Part shown: one piece after another, positions 43,326-52,672 of the stretch
Numbering within the stretch: position 1 is the stretch's first letter
How the letters are laid out: every line of letters starts with the position of its first letter
Assembly (NCBI GenBank): GCA_017889705.1
Contig: JAGGAB010000025.1
Span: 1 to 56,961 of the forward strand
DNA: 56,961 nucleotides
Direction: 5' to 3'
Origin: Bacillota bacterium
GTDB taxonomy: Bacteria; Bacillota; Negativicutes; Sporomusales; Sporomusaceae
Made by a program: the position numbers and the translations under genes
The notes under the pieces: model-generated
Seen by the model: only the letters and a program-made list of their open reading frames with translations
What the model was told of the DNA's origin: nothing
Databases searched by the model: none

Positions 43326-44099
43326 ATGAAAACTGTCATTTTAGCAGGTGGTTTTGGTACTCGAATCAGCGAAGAATCTCATCTAAAACCCAAACCAATG
43401 ATTGAAATTGGCGGACGACCAATTCTTTGGCATATTATGAAGATATATTCTCAATATGGTTTCAATGATTTTATTGTATGTCTAGGATATAAAGGTTATT
43501 GTATCAAAGAGTATTTTGCCCATTACTTTTTGCATGAGTCAGATATAACGTTTGATTTTAGAATGTCAAATCAGCAATATGTGCATAATCATCATGCAGA
43601 ACCCTGGAAAGTTACCTTGGTGGATACCGGGGTAAATACGCTAACAGGCGGGCGGGTAAAAAGGATACAGAACTATATTGGTAACGAGGCTTTTATGCTT
43701 ACCTATGGTGACGGGGTTGCCAATGTCGATATTGGTAAATTGGTTGAATTCCATAAAGCACACGGAAAGCTTGCTACACTTACTTCGGTACAACCATCCG
43801 GCCGTTTTGGGGCACTTGAATTAGCAGAAGAGAATGATGTCAAAGGGTTTCAGGAAAAGCCTCAGGGTGATGGCGGCTGGATAAACGGCGGATTTTTTGT
43901 ATTAAAACCGGAAATTTTTGATTACATAGAAGGTGATGAAACTATTTTTGAGCATGGACCGATGGAGAAATTAGTAAAAAACAAGCAACTTGTTGCATAT
44001 AAACACAGCGGTTTTTGGCAGCCAATGGATACTATGCGGGATAAAGATAAATTAGAAGAACTTTGGAATAATGATCAAGCTCCATGGAAATTGTGGTAG
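43326..44099 (+). CDS. rfbF: Glucose-1-phosphate cytidylyltransferase
   Basis: 257 aa. AGGFGTRISEESHLKPKPMI at the N-terminus, YGDGVANVDI, VQPSGRFGALEL, and FWQPMDTMRDKDKLEELW at the end are RfbF/AscA signatures. Makes CDP-glucose, first step to CDP-3,6-dideoxyhexoses. Followed at 9 bp by rfbG. Confidence 0.95.
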   Translation: MKTVILAGGFGTRISEESHLKPKPMIEIGGRPILWHIMKIYSQYGFNDFIVCLGYKGYCIKEYFAHYFLHESDITFDFRMSNQQYVHNHHAEPWKVTLVDTGVNTLTGGRVKRIQNYIGNEAFMLTYGDGVANVDIGKLVEFHKAHGKLATLTSVQPSGRFGALELAEENDVKGFQEKPQGDGGWINGGFFVLKPEIFDYIEGDETIFEHGPMEKLVKNKQLVAYKHSGFWQPMDTMRDKDKLEELWNNDQAPWKLW

Positions 44100-44108
44100 G
44101 CCACTGTT

Positions 44109-45191
44109 ATGATTGATAAATCATTTTGGCAAGGGAAAAGGGTCTTTGTTACTGGACATACAGGATTTAAAGGAGCATGGTTGTCATTATGGCTTAATTC
44201 ATTGGACGCTAATGTAACCGGGTATGCTCTTGAACCACCAACAAATCCGAATTTGTTTGAGTTATGTAGTATTAGTGAATCAATTACTTCGATTATCGGT
44301 GACATACGCGATGGTGAGAAACTGACAAATATTATGCAACAGGCGGCACCTGATATTGTCATTCATATGGCAGCGCAGCCTTTAGTCCGCGATTCCTATA
44401 GAGATCCGGTAAGTACTTATGCAATTAATGTTATGGGCACTGTGAATCTGTTAGATGCAGTGCGACATTGTAAAAGTGTAAAGGTTGTTGTAAATGTAAC
44501 TACTGATAAGTGCTACGAAAATAAAGAGTGGGTATGGGGATATCGGGAAAATGAACCGCTTGGCGGTTATGACCCTTATTCAAATAGTAAAGCATGCTCA
44601 GAATTGGTGACGGCTTCATACCGGAGTTCCTTTTTTAATCCTAAGGAATATAATAAACATGGTGTTGCGCTTGCTACCGCAAGGGCTGGTAATGTAATTG
44701 GTGGTGGCGATTGGGCCGCCGATCGATTGATACCTGACTCTATAAACGCTCTTTTAACCGACGGGAAAATTATTATTCGTAATCCCCGAGCCATTCGACC
44801 TTGGCAACACGTTTTGGAGCCGCTCAGCGGGTATATGTTGTTGGCACAAAGACTCTATGAGGACGGCATAAGTTTTGCTGAGAGTTGGAACTTTGGACCA
44901 GACGATAGTAATGCGCAATCTGTTGAATGGATTGTGAAAAAAATGTGTGAGTACTGGAAAGGCGGTACTTATGAAGTGGATAATGGTATTCAGTTCCATG
45001 AAGCACAATATTTAAAGCTTGATTCCACCAAAGCAAAAGTAAGATTGCAATGGCAACCACAATGGAATTTGGAGCACACGTTAGAAAAAGTAATTGAGTG
45101 TGTAAAGCATTATAATCAAAAAGAAGATATGCGTAACATATGTTTAGGTCAAATCAACGAATATATGGAAAGTATGAAATCGAGGGATTGA
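44109..45191 (+). CDS. rfbG: CDP-glucose 4,6-dehydratase
   Basis: 360 aa SDR with VTGHTGFKGAWLSLWL, MAAQPLVRDSYRDPVSTYAI, TTDKCYENKEWVWGYREN, YDPYSNSK and RAGNVIGGGDWAADRLIPD, diagnostic of RfbG. Converts CDP-glucose to CDP-4-keto-6-deoxyglucose. Confidence 0.95.
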   Translation: MIDKSFWQGKRVFVTGHTGFKGAWLSLWLNSLDANVTGYALEPPTNPNLFELCSISESITSIIGDIRDGEKLTNIMQQAAPDIVIHMAAQPLVRDSYRDPVSTYAINVMGTVNLLDAVRHCKSVKVVVNVTTDKCYENKEWVWGYRENEPLGGYDPYSNSKACSELVTASYRSSFFNPKEYNKHGVALATARAGNVIGGGDWAADRLIPDSINALLTDGKIIIRNPRAIRPWQHVLEPLSGYMLLAQRLYEDGISFAESWNFGPDDSNAQSVEWIVKKMCEYWKGGTYEVDNGIQFHEAQYLKLDSTKAKVRLQWQPQWNLEHTLEKVIECVKHYNQKEDMRNICLGQINEYMESMKSRD

Positions 45192-45192
45192 A

Positions 45193-46536
45193 GTGGACAA
45201 GGATTTAGAGTATGAAGAGTCGCTGAAGCGTCAAGCTATTGCAGCTGCAGTAAAATACTATGAAGTAAAACATAAAAAAGAGAAGTCTTTTAAGCCGGGT
45301 GAACGTATTGCCTATGGTGGGCGTATTTTTGATGAACAAGAAATAATAAATTTAATTGATTCATCTTTGGACTTTTGGCTCACTACAGGAAAGTATGCTG
45401 AAAAATTCGAAAAAGAGTTCGCTGAATTCTTAGGAGTAAGATATTGTTCGTTAACCAATTCAGGTTCTTCAGCGAATCTATTAGCTTTTATGGCTTTAAC
45501 CTCATATAAGTTGGGAGAGCGAAGAATTAATAAGGGTGATGAGGTTATCACCGTTGCAGCTGCTTTTCCGACAACAGTTGCGCCAATTATACAATATGGG
45601 GCAGTGCCTGTATTTGTTGATGTGACCTTGCCTACTTATAATATTGATGTAAATCAATTAGAGGCTGCTTTGTCAGAGCGGACTAAAGCAATTATGATTG
45701 CTCACACAATGGGGAATCCTTTTGATTTGCAGAATGTAAAGGATTTTTGTGATAAACACGATTTGTGGTTAATTGAAGATAACTGTGATGCATTAGGATC
45801 AAAAGTCTTGTATAACGGGGAATGGAAATATACAGGGACAATTGGTCATGTTGGTACATCGAGTTTTTACCCACCTCATCATATGACAATGGGAGAAGGT
45901 GGAGCGGTTTATACTAATGATACTGAACTAAAGAGAATTATAGATTCTTTTCGAGACTGGGGGCGGGATTGCTGGTGTCCGTCTGGTAAAGATGATACTT
46001 GCCGGCATCGGTTTACTCAGCAATTTGGTGAGTTACCAGTAGGCTATGATCATAAATATGTATATTCTCATTTGGGTTATAATTTAAAAGTAACGGACAT
46101 GCAGGCTGCCATTGGGTGTGCTCAGTTGGAAAAGCTACCAATATTTATTGAAAAAAGAAAAAAAAATTGGCAAATGTTAAGAGAAGGTTTAGCCGACTTG
46201 AATGATATTTTTATCCTGCCCGAACCGACAATTAATTCTGAGCCAAGTTGGTTTGGTTTTTTGTTAACGGTGAAAGAAAATGCCGGTTTTACACGACAAC
46301 AAATTGTCACTTATCTTGAAGAACGAGGAATACAGACAAGAATGTTGTTTGCAGGAAATTTGCTTAAACATCCTTGCTTTGATGAAATGAGAAAAACAAA
46401 AACAGGATACAGGGTAGTAGGAGAATTGCGCAATACAGATGTTATTCTGGATCAGACCTTTTGGGTAGGCGTTTATCCGGGGATGAATAAGGACATGAAT
46501 GCGTATATCCTTAAAACTATAAAAGAATATATATAG
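45193..46536 (+). CDS. rfbH: CDP-4-keto-6-deoxyglucose 3-dehydrase (E1)
   Basis: 447 aa from GTG 45193. PMP-dependent enzyme with a [2Fe-2S] cluster. The motif FYPPHHMTMGEGGAV has His where aminotransferases have the PLP-Lys, as in E1; the cysteine-containing CWCPSGKDDTCRHRF is the likely cluster region. Removes the C3 hydroxyl. Its partner reductase (RfbI/AscD, E3) is not in this window and must be encoded elsewhere. Confidence 0.94.
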   Translation: MDKDLEYEESLKRQAIAAAVKYYEVKHKKEKSFKPGERIAYGGRIFDEQEIINLIDSSLDFWLTTGKYAEKFEKEFAEFLGVRYCSLTNSGSSANLLAFMALTSYKLGERRINKGDEVITVAAAFPTTVAPIIQYGAVPVFVDVTLPTYNIDVNQLEAALSERTKAIMIAHTMGNPFDLQNVKDFCDKHDLWLIEDNCDALGSKVLYNGEWKYTGTIGHVGTSSFYPPHHMTMGEGGAVYTNDTELKRIIDSFRDWGRDCWCPSGKDDTCRHRFTQQFGELPVGYDHKYVYSHLGYNLKVTDMQAAIGCAQLEKLPIFIEKRKKNWQMLREGLADLNDIFILPEPTINSEPSWFGFLLTVKENAGFTRQQIVTYLEERGIQTRMLFAGNLLKHPCFDEMRKTKTGYRVVGELRNTDVILDQTFWVGVYPGMNKDMNAYILKTIKEYI

Positions 46537-46566
46537 TAACACATTTTCGTGAGAGGTGGTACAAAT

Positions 46567-48078
46567 ATGTTAAGTCAGAATTATAGGAAACCACTATTTA
46601 TCTTTGAGATGGCTAATAATCATCAAGGCAGCGTAGAGCATGGACAAAGAGTTATAAAGGAAATTGCGGCAGCGTGTGATGGTTTTGATTTTGATTTTGC
46701 TTTTAAATTTCAGTATCGTGATTTAGATACATTCATTCATCCAAATTACAAAAATAACAAAGACCTGAAACAGGTTAAACGCTTTGAAGAAACGAGATTA
46801 GCACAAGAGCAATTTTTACTGCTCAAAGACGAAGTAGAAAAACATGGGTTTTTAACGATTTGTACTCCGTTTGATGAGGTGTCAGTAGGACTTATTGAGC
46901 AGCATAGGTATGCGAAGTTGAAAATTGCCAGTTGTTCGTTTACTGACTGGCCCTTGTTAGAGCGGATAGCCCAATCTAATTTACCTATTATTGCTTCTAC
47001 AGCGGGTGCTGAACTAGTGGATATTGACAATGTTGTTAGCTTTTTCAGGCACAGAGGAAAGGACATTTCTCTGATGCATTGTGTGGCGGAATATCCTACA
47101 ATGAATAAAGATTTACAGCTAAACCAAATTGAATTTTTGCGCTCTAGATATCCCGGAGTTAGCGTTGGATATTCAACACATGAACAACCCAGCAATACTA
47201 GAGCTGTTCAGTTAGCAATTGCCAAAGGTGCGGTAATTTTTGAAAAACATGTTGGTGTTGCTTGTGACGGCGAAACACTTAATTCATACTCTGCAAACCC
47301 GACTGAGGTAAGAGCTTGGCTGCTGGCAGCAAAGGATGCCTATGAAATGTGTGGTATTTTTAATCAGCATCGTCCTATTACCGAAAAAGAAAAAGCAGAC
47401 TTGCAGTCGTTAAGGCGAGGCGTTTTTGCTAGTAAACCTATAAAAAAAGGTGATAAGATTGATGCTGGCAATACGTTTTTTGCGATACCCAGCTTTGATG
47501 GACAGCTACTTGCAAATGATATGTCTAAATATAAGCTCTATCATAGTTTGACCGATATTGAGCCTAATCAGGCTATCTACCAAGACAATGCCGACGTGGC
47601 AGATATTCGACCTAAAATACTTAATATCGTTAATCAGGTTAAATCGATTTTAAAGGATAGCGGTGTTCCTGTACCTGAGAAAGCGAGTTTTGAATTATCT
47701 CATCACTATGGGTTAGATAATTTTGATAAATATGGAGTAACAATTGTAAATTGTATAAATCGTGAATATTGTAAAAAAATACTGGTGGTGATTCCTAATC
47801 AAGATCATCCCAGCCATTATCATAAGTTGAAAGAAGAAACATTTCATATTCTGTATGGTGATCTGAACATAGAACTAAACGGCGAGGTAAAAGAATATCA
47901 CCGAGGTGACTTAGTATTAGTCGAAAGAGGAGCAAAGCATCGTTTTTGGAGTAAGAACGGGGCTGTTTTTGAAGAGGTATCGACAACTCACTATATAAAT
48001 GATTCTTATTATGAGGATCCCAAAATCAGCGAAGTTAAGAATCGGAAAACGGGATTAACCTTTTGGTTTGAGGATTAA
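46567..48078 (+). CDS. NeuB-family synthase fused to SAF and cupin domains
   Basis: 503 aa from ATG 46567 behind GAGAGGTGG. A NeuB barrel (about 1-265; FEMANNHQGSVEHGQ, FKFQYRDLDTF, LKIASCSFTDWPLLERIA, VGYSTHEQPSNTRAVQLAIA), an SAF domain (about 285-350; LRRGVFASKPIKKGDKI), and a C-terminal cupin (about 395-485; IPNQDHPSHYHKLKEETFHI, a metal-site pattern). Length exceeds ordinary NeuB by about 150 aa. Predicted to condense an aldose with PEP. The cupin might isomerise the sugar substrate before condensation. The substrate probably differs from that of legI. Confidence 0.82.
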   Translation: MLSQNYRKPLFIFEMANNHQGSVEHGQRVIKEIAAACDGFDFDFAFKFQYRDLDTFIHPNYKNNKDLKQVKRFEETRLAQEQFLLLKDEVEKHGFLTICTPFDEVSVGLIEQHRYAKLKIASCSFTDWPLLERIAQSNLPIIASTAGAELVDIDNVVSFFRHRGKDISLMHCVAEYPTMNKDLQLNQIEFLRSRYPGVSVGYSTHEQPSNTRAVQLAIAKGAVIFEKHVGVACDGETLNSYSANPTEVRAWLLAAKDAYEMCGIFNQHRPITEKEKADLQSLRRGVFASKPIKKGDKIDAGNTFFAIPSFDGQLLANDMSKYKLYHSLTDIEPNQAIYQDNADVADIRPKILNIVNQVKSILKDSGVPVPEKASFELSHHYGLDNFDKYGVTIVNCINREYCKKILVVIPNQDHPSHYHKLKEETFHILYGDLNIELNGEVKEYHRGDLVLVERGAKHRFWSKNGAVFEEVSTTHYINDSYYEDPKISEVKNRKTGLTFWFED

Positions 48079-48080
48079 TT

Positions 48081-48662
48081 GTGTTAACAATTGTATGGGA
48101 TATTGATGATGTTTTAAATAATTTAATGCATGAATGGTTTCATAAAAAATGGTTGCTTGAACATCCAAATTGTCATTGTGGGTATAAAGATTTAACTATA
48201 AATCCACCGCATGAAATTTTAAAAGTTACTAAAGAAGAGTATTTGTGTTCACTGGATGAATTCAGAATGTCAGAAATGATGAATTTACAGCCTAATCAGG
48301 AAGTCCTTTCCTGGTTTGAGGAACATGGGAAGAAATACAGACATTTGGCGTTAACAGCTGTTCCTGGTTCTACTGCAGATTTATCGGCTTTTTGGTTAAT
48401 ACGCCATTTTGGAAAATGGATTCGCAGCTTTAACTTTGTTCCATCTGAACGAGCAAGTGATTGTAGTTCTTTATATTATGACCGCACTAAATATGACTTT
48501 TTAAAATGGTTAGAAAAGGCTGATATTCTTATTGATGATAATTCCATTAATATAAAATCAGCTCAGGAATCCGGGATAACTACCTATTTAGTCTCTCGTC
48601 CGTGGAATAGTGGTGGGGTTGCGTTAACAGAAGTACTAAGAGAATTAACGACTGTTAAATAA
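48081..48662 (+). CDS. HAD-superfamily hydrolase-like protein
   Basis: 193 aa from GTG 48081, 2 bp after the NeuB-cupin stop. N-terminal VWDIDDVLN carries the DxD catalytic motif, LALTAVPGST could be motif II, and ADILIDDNSINI the acidic motif IV. Probably a phosphatase; being coupled to a NeuB-type gene it could dephosphorylate a nonulosonic acid phosphate. It might instead act on a nucleotide-linked substrate. Confidence 0.65.
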   Translation: MLTIVWDIDDVLNNLMHEWFHKKWLLEHPNCHCGYKDLTINPPHEILKVTKEEYLCSLDEFRMSEMMNLQPNQEVLSWFEEHGKKYRHLALTAVPGSTADLSAFWLIRHFGKWIRSFNFVPSERASDCSSLYYDRTKYDFLKWLEKADILIDDNSINIKSAQESGITTYLVSRPWNSGGVALTEVLRELTTVK

Positions 48663-48695
48663 CATGATATATCTAGTTTTATAGAAGGTGTGAAT

Positions 48696-50504
48696 ATGAT
48701 TAAGCTATCTGATTATGTGATAAAGTTTATTTTAGAGTTAGGCGTAAAACATGTGTTTGTCTTTGCTGGTGGTGGGGCTATGCATTTGAATGATTCGTTA
48801 GGAAGATGTAAGGAAATGGGATACGTATGTACACTACATGAGCAAGCAGCAGCGATTGCTATGGAGGGTTATTCGCAATACACTGGTAATTTGGGTGTAG
48901 CTATGGTTACAACTGGACCTGGGGGTACAAATGCTGTTACTGGAGTTGCCGCAGCATGGATTGATTCGATTCCCTGTGTAGTTATATCCGGACAAGTCAA
49001 GCGAGCTGATTTGATGGGCAATAGTGGTGTGCGTCAAATGGGAACACAAGAAGTGAATATTGTAAAAATAGTCGATTCTATAACGAAGTATGCTGTGACC
49101 ATTCTTGACCCAAACACCATTCGCTATCACTTGGAAAAAGCCGTTTACTTTGCTAAAACTGGCAGACCCGGTCCGGTGTGGCTTGATATTCCGTTAGATG
49201 TTCAGGCTACAATGATCGATGAACATAGTTTAGCTGGATTTATTGAGCCGGAAAGTACCGTTGATAACTCAGCTTTGAAAGCCAATGTTGACAAAATGAT
49301 TGAGTTGCTTACTGTAGCAGAACGTCCAGTTATACTGGCAGGTAATGGTATCCGGTTAGGGCATGCAGAAAAAGAGTTCAGGGATCTTATTGAACAGTTA
49401 AATATTCCTGTATTAACAACCTGGAAGGCTGCAGATTTATTAGAAGAAACTAATGAATTATTTATGGGTAGACCAGGTGTTATAGGACAGCGGGGAGCAA
49501 ATTTCGTTCAGCAAAATGCAGATTTGCTTATAACTATGGGAGCTAGATTGGATTTGGTACAGACAGGATACAATCATACCAATTTTGCTCCAGTTGCAAA
49601 GAAAGTATTTATTGATATTGATCCTAATGAACTAGCTAAAATGCAAACCAATATTGATCTTTCTATTTGCTGTGATGTAAAGAATGTTATTCTGGAATTG
49701 TTGAAGCGAAATATCAAAATGCAGAACATAGATGTAATAAATTCGTGGAAGTCACAGTGTGCTAGATGGAAAGAACGTTATCCGGTGGTTATAAATGAAT
49801 ATTGGGATAACAAGGATGGCGTAAACACGTATATATTGGTCGAAGTCCTTGCTGAATTAATGCAGGAAACTGACATATTAGTTCCGGGAAGTTCAGGGGC
49901 ATGTGCGGAAATTACGCTGCAGTCATACAAAGCAAAGAAAGGACAGCGTATCATCAATAGTCCAGGATTGGGAGCTATGGGATTTGGAATACCTGCCAGT
50001 ATCGGAGTATGTTTGGCAAGTGGGTGTAAAAGAACGGTAGCTATTGATGGCGATGGAGGAATTCAACTAAATATTCAAGAGTTGGAAACCTTAGCAAGAC
50101 TGCAGCTGCCAGTTAAGATTTTTGTTTTGAATAATCAGGGTTATGGTTCGATACGTAATACACAAACTAATTATTTTGGCGGTCATTATGTTGCATGTGG
50201 TGCATCTAGTGGACTGACACTGCCGGACATCCTTAAAGTTGCTCAGGCTTATGGGATAAAAACGAGCCGGATAACGAGCCAGGAGAATATACGGGAAGAC
50301 GTTCTTGCGGTATTAAATACTGAGGGACCATTAGTTTGTGAAGTTATGACTCCGGTTGATCTGCTTACCGCGCCGAAGATGTCTTCAAAGCAGAATCCAG
50401 ATGGCTCAATGGTGTCAAAACCACTCGAGGATTTGTGGCCATTTTTAGACGAAGAAGAAGTTGCTGAAAACACTATATATATTAATCAAGGCGCAAAAAA
50501 ATAA
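48696..50504 (+). CDS. ThDP-dependent carboligase, acetolactate synthase-like (YerE-type candidate)
   Basis: 602 aa from ATG 48696 behind AGAAGGTG. Pyrimidine domain with the catalytic Glu in TLHEQAAAIAMEGYSQ (E49), a central domain (VILAGNGIRLG, about 210), and a pyrophosphate domain with DGDGGIQLN (about 451) and VLNNQGYG (about 481). Like acetohydroxyacid synthase but longer at the C-terminus, and alone without a small subunit. Next to rfbF/G/H, the closest known parallel is YerE, which adds a two-carbon unit from pyruvate to a CDP-3,6-dideoxy-4-ketohexose. The assignment is by context. Confidence 0.8.
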   Translation: MIKLSDYVIKFILELGVKHVFVFAGGGAMHLNDSLGRCKEMGYVCTLHEQAAAIAMEGYSQYTGNLGVAMVTTGPGGTNAVTGVAAAWIDSIPCVVISGQVKRADLMGNSGVRQMGTQEVNIVKIVDSITKYAVTILDPNTIRYHLEKAVYFAKTGRPGPVWLDIPLDVQATMIDEHSLAGFIEPESTVDNSALKANVDKMIELLTVAERPVILAGNGIRLGHAEKEFRDLIEQLNIPVLTTWKAADLLEETNELFMGRPGVIGQRGANFVQQNADLLITMGARLDLVQTGYNHTNFAPVAKKVFIDIDPNELAKMQTNIDLSICCDVKNVILELLKRNIKMQNIDVINSWKSQCARWKERYPVVINEYWDNKDGVNTYILVEVLAELMQETDILVPGSSGACAEITLQSYKAKKGQRIINSPGLGAMGFGIPASIGVCLASGCKRTVAIDGDGGIQLNIQELETLARLQLPVKIFVLNNQGYGSIRNTQTNYFGGHYVACGASSGLTLPDILKVAQAYGIKTSRITSQENIREDVLAVLNTEGPLVCEVMTPVDLLTAPKMSSKQNPDGSMVSKPLEDLWPFLDEEEVAENTIYINQGAKK

Positions 50505-50525
50505 TATGGGTGTTTTGGAGGAAAC

Positions 50526-51686
50526 GTGAATCAAAATTGTCGTTTATGTGGTTGTGAGTTATTTTCTAAGCCGTTGATAGTATTAAATAATGTGCCTAAA
50601 GCAGCTCAATTTCTTCCCCGAAAAGAAGAGTTTTCTAATAATGAGCATATTGATTTAAATTTGTGCCAGTGCAGTGGTTGTGGATTAGTTCAAATTACCA
50701 ATAATCCTGTTGAGTATTATAAAGAAGTAGTTACATCGGCTGCCTGGTCAGAAAAAATGTGTTCCTTTCGGACACGCCAAATGAAAAAGTTTATTGATGA
50801 CTTTTCGTTGCATGGGAAAAAGATATTGGAAGTTGGCTGTGGAGAAGGATACTTACTTGATATTATTAAGACATGTGGTGGACTTGCAACTGGTCTCGAA
50901 GCTTCCCCGAAAGCAGTGTTAACAGGAAAAAGAGCTGGGAGAAATATCATTGGAGGATATATTGATAGTGCATTCAAAATAAGTGATCAGCCTTACGACG
51001 CGTTTATTTCTATCAATTTTTTGGAACATGCGCCAGATCCTAATAGCATGTTGCGCGGAATCTATCACAACCTGTCCAGGGAGGCAGTGGGGGTGGTTGA
51101 GGTTCCAAATTTGGAAAAAGTGCTTACTAATAAGCGATATTACGATTTTATTGCCGATCATTTATCTTATTTTACCGTGGATACGCTTAGGTTCGCGCTT
51201 GAAAAAAACGGATTTGCGGTATTAGATTGTTATTCAACCTGGGAAGATGACGATATTATGGCTCTTGTAAAAAAGAAGGGGACTTTGGATATTGAGTTAC
51301 AGTTTAGCGAGATCAGAAGTCTTATCAGTTCTTTGCGGAGTATTATTGATGACTATAAGCATAATGAAAAAAAAGTGGCCGTATGGGGGGCAAGCCACCA
51401 GGCACTGACACTTCTTTCTATGTGCAAAATTGGGACTGGCGATGTTGAGTATATAATTGATTCTGCGAAATTTAAGCAAGGACGTTATACTCCGATAGGG
51501 CATGTACCTATATTTGCTCCGGAGATATTATTGGATAATCCGGTCGATATCGTTATTGTAATGGCCGCCGGATATTCCGATGAGGTTGTTGAGACATTGT
51601 TTGCAATGAACTTAAAAAAAACAACTGTCGCTATATTAAAGGAAACTACGATAGAATTAGTGCGAAAAGAGGCTTTTGAAATATGA
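50526..51686 (+). CDS. Sugar C-methyltransferase (TylC3/NovU type)
   Basis: 386 aa from GTG 50526 behind TTTGGAGGA. N-terminal zinc-binding part (CRLCGCELF and LCQCSGCGLVQI), a SAM-binding domain (KILEVGCGEGYLLDIIKTCG, about 97), and a C-terminal Rossmann-like domain (KVAVWGASHQAL, IDSAKFKQGRYTP, about 280-370). This three-part build is that of methyltransferases acting on the carbon next to a keto group of NDP-sugars. Overlaps the next gene by 4 bp. Confidence 0.85.
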   Translation: MNQNCRLCGCELFSKPLIVLNNVPKAAQFLPRKEEFSNNEHIDLNLCQCSGCGLVQITNNPVEYYKEVVTSAAWSEKMCSFRTRQMKKFIDDFSLHGKKILEVGCGEGYLLDIIKTCGGLATGLEASPKAVLTGKRAGRNIIGGYIDSAFKISDQPYDAFISINFLEHAPDPNSMLRGIYHNLSREAVGVVEVPNLEKVLTNKRYYDFIADHLSYFTVDTLRFALEKNGFAVLDCYSTWEDDDIMALVKKKGTLDIELQFSEIRSLISSLRSIIDDYKHNEKKVAVWGASHQALTLLSMCKIGTGDVEYIIDSAKFKQGRYTPIGHVPIFAPEILLDNPVDIVIVMAAGYSDEVVETLFAMNLKKTTVAILKETTIELVRKEAFEI

Positions 51687-52654
51687 AAAATAATAATGAC
51701 AACTCGCAAGAGTTATTCGTAAGTGCTTTAGAATATTACCGCCAAGGACGGCTGCAAAAGGCAGAGATAACTGCTAAAATGGCTCTTGAAACAGCAAGTC
51801 CTGGGAATATTGACTCGATAATACTTCTTCAAGCAATTAACACAGAAATATCACTTCGAGTTCTGCGTGATCAGTATGCTATGAGCCTTGATAATGCCTG
51901 GAGAAACATTCTTTCTGATGCTAAATATTCGGATCCCAAGAGGCTGGAACAGTGTGGCTACAAGGTTTACTCCCAAACTGATGAAGACGGAATTATTGAT
52001 GAGATATTTAGGCGTATCGGAACTTCAAGCAAAAAATTTATTGAGTTTGGTGTTGAAAAAGGTTTAGAAAATAATACATTATTTCTTTTATATCAAGGCT
52101 GGAAAGGATTATGGATTGAAGCAGACAAGCCATCGTGTGAGTTTATTCGTGATAAGTTCCGGAGTGTTATAGATGAGGGCAGGCTTAGCATAGTAAACTC
52201 ATTTATTACGGCAGAAAATATTAATTCACTTTTTTTAGAATCAGAAATCGGTGAAGATATTGATCTTTTAAGTATTGATATTGACGGTAATGACTATCAT
52301 GTATTTGAGGCAATAACCTGTATAAACCCACGAGTAGTTGTCATTGAATATAATGCCAAGTTTCCTCCACACATAAAACTTGTTCCGAGCTATAATCCAT
52401 GTAATGTCTGGAATAAAACTGATTATATGGGAGCTTCTTTAAAATCATTAGAACTGTTAGGGGCAAAAAAAGGATATAAGTTAGTGGGAACCAATATTAG
52501 TGGTGTGAATGCTTTTTTTGTTCGGGAAGACTTGGTGAAAAATATTTTTGTTGAACCAGCGATTGCTGAAAATTTATATAACCCTGCTAGATATTGGCTA
52601 TTACATATGAAAAGCGGACACGAAGCAGACTTCGGTGTCTATGAAGAAAGATAG
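51683..52654 (+). CDS. FkbM-like methyltransferase with N-terminal TPR-like region
   Basis: 323 aa. Residues about 8-60 form a TPR-like helical pair (LFVSALEYYRQGRLQKAEIT). From about 100 a SAM-type fold follows: YSQTDEDGIIDEIFRRIG, KKFIEFGVEKGLENNTLFLL, GLWIEADKPSCEFI, DLLSIDIDGNDYHVFEAI. It resembles Methyltransf_21/FkbM O-methyltransferases acting on sugars. Catalytic identity is not certain. Confidence 0.65.
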   Translation: MKNNNDNSQELFVSALEYYRQGRLQKAEITAKMALETASPGNIDSIILLQAINTEISLRVLRDQYAMSLDNAWRNILSDAKYSDPKRLEQCGYKVYSQTDEDGIIDEIFRRIGTSSKKFIEFGVEKGLENNTLFLLYQGWKGLWIEADKPSCEFIRDKFRSVIDEGRLSIVNSFITAENINSLFLESEIGEDIDLLSIDIDGNDYHVFEAITCINPRVVVIEYNAKFPPHIKLVPSYNPCNVWNKTDYMGASLKSLELLGAKKGYKLVGTNISGVNAFFVREDLVKNIFVEPAIAENLYNPARYWLLHMKSGHEADFGVYEER

Positions 52655-52672
52655 AAATCGGGGTTAAAATAT

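Noticed and set aside
48696..50504. ThDP enzyme as ordinary IlvB for branched-chain amino acids
   Set aside because: No ilvN or ilvC nearby, longer C-terminus, and placement inside a deoxysugar cluster; kept open as an alternative.
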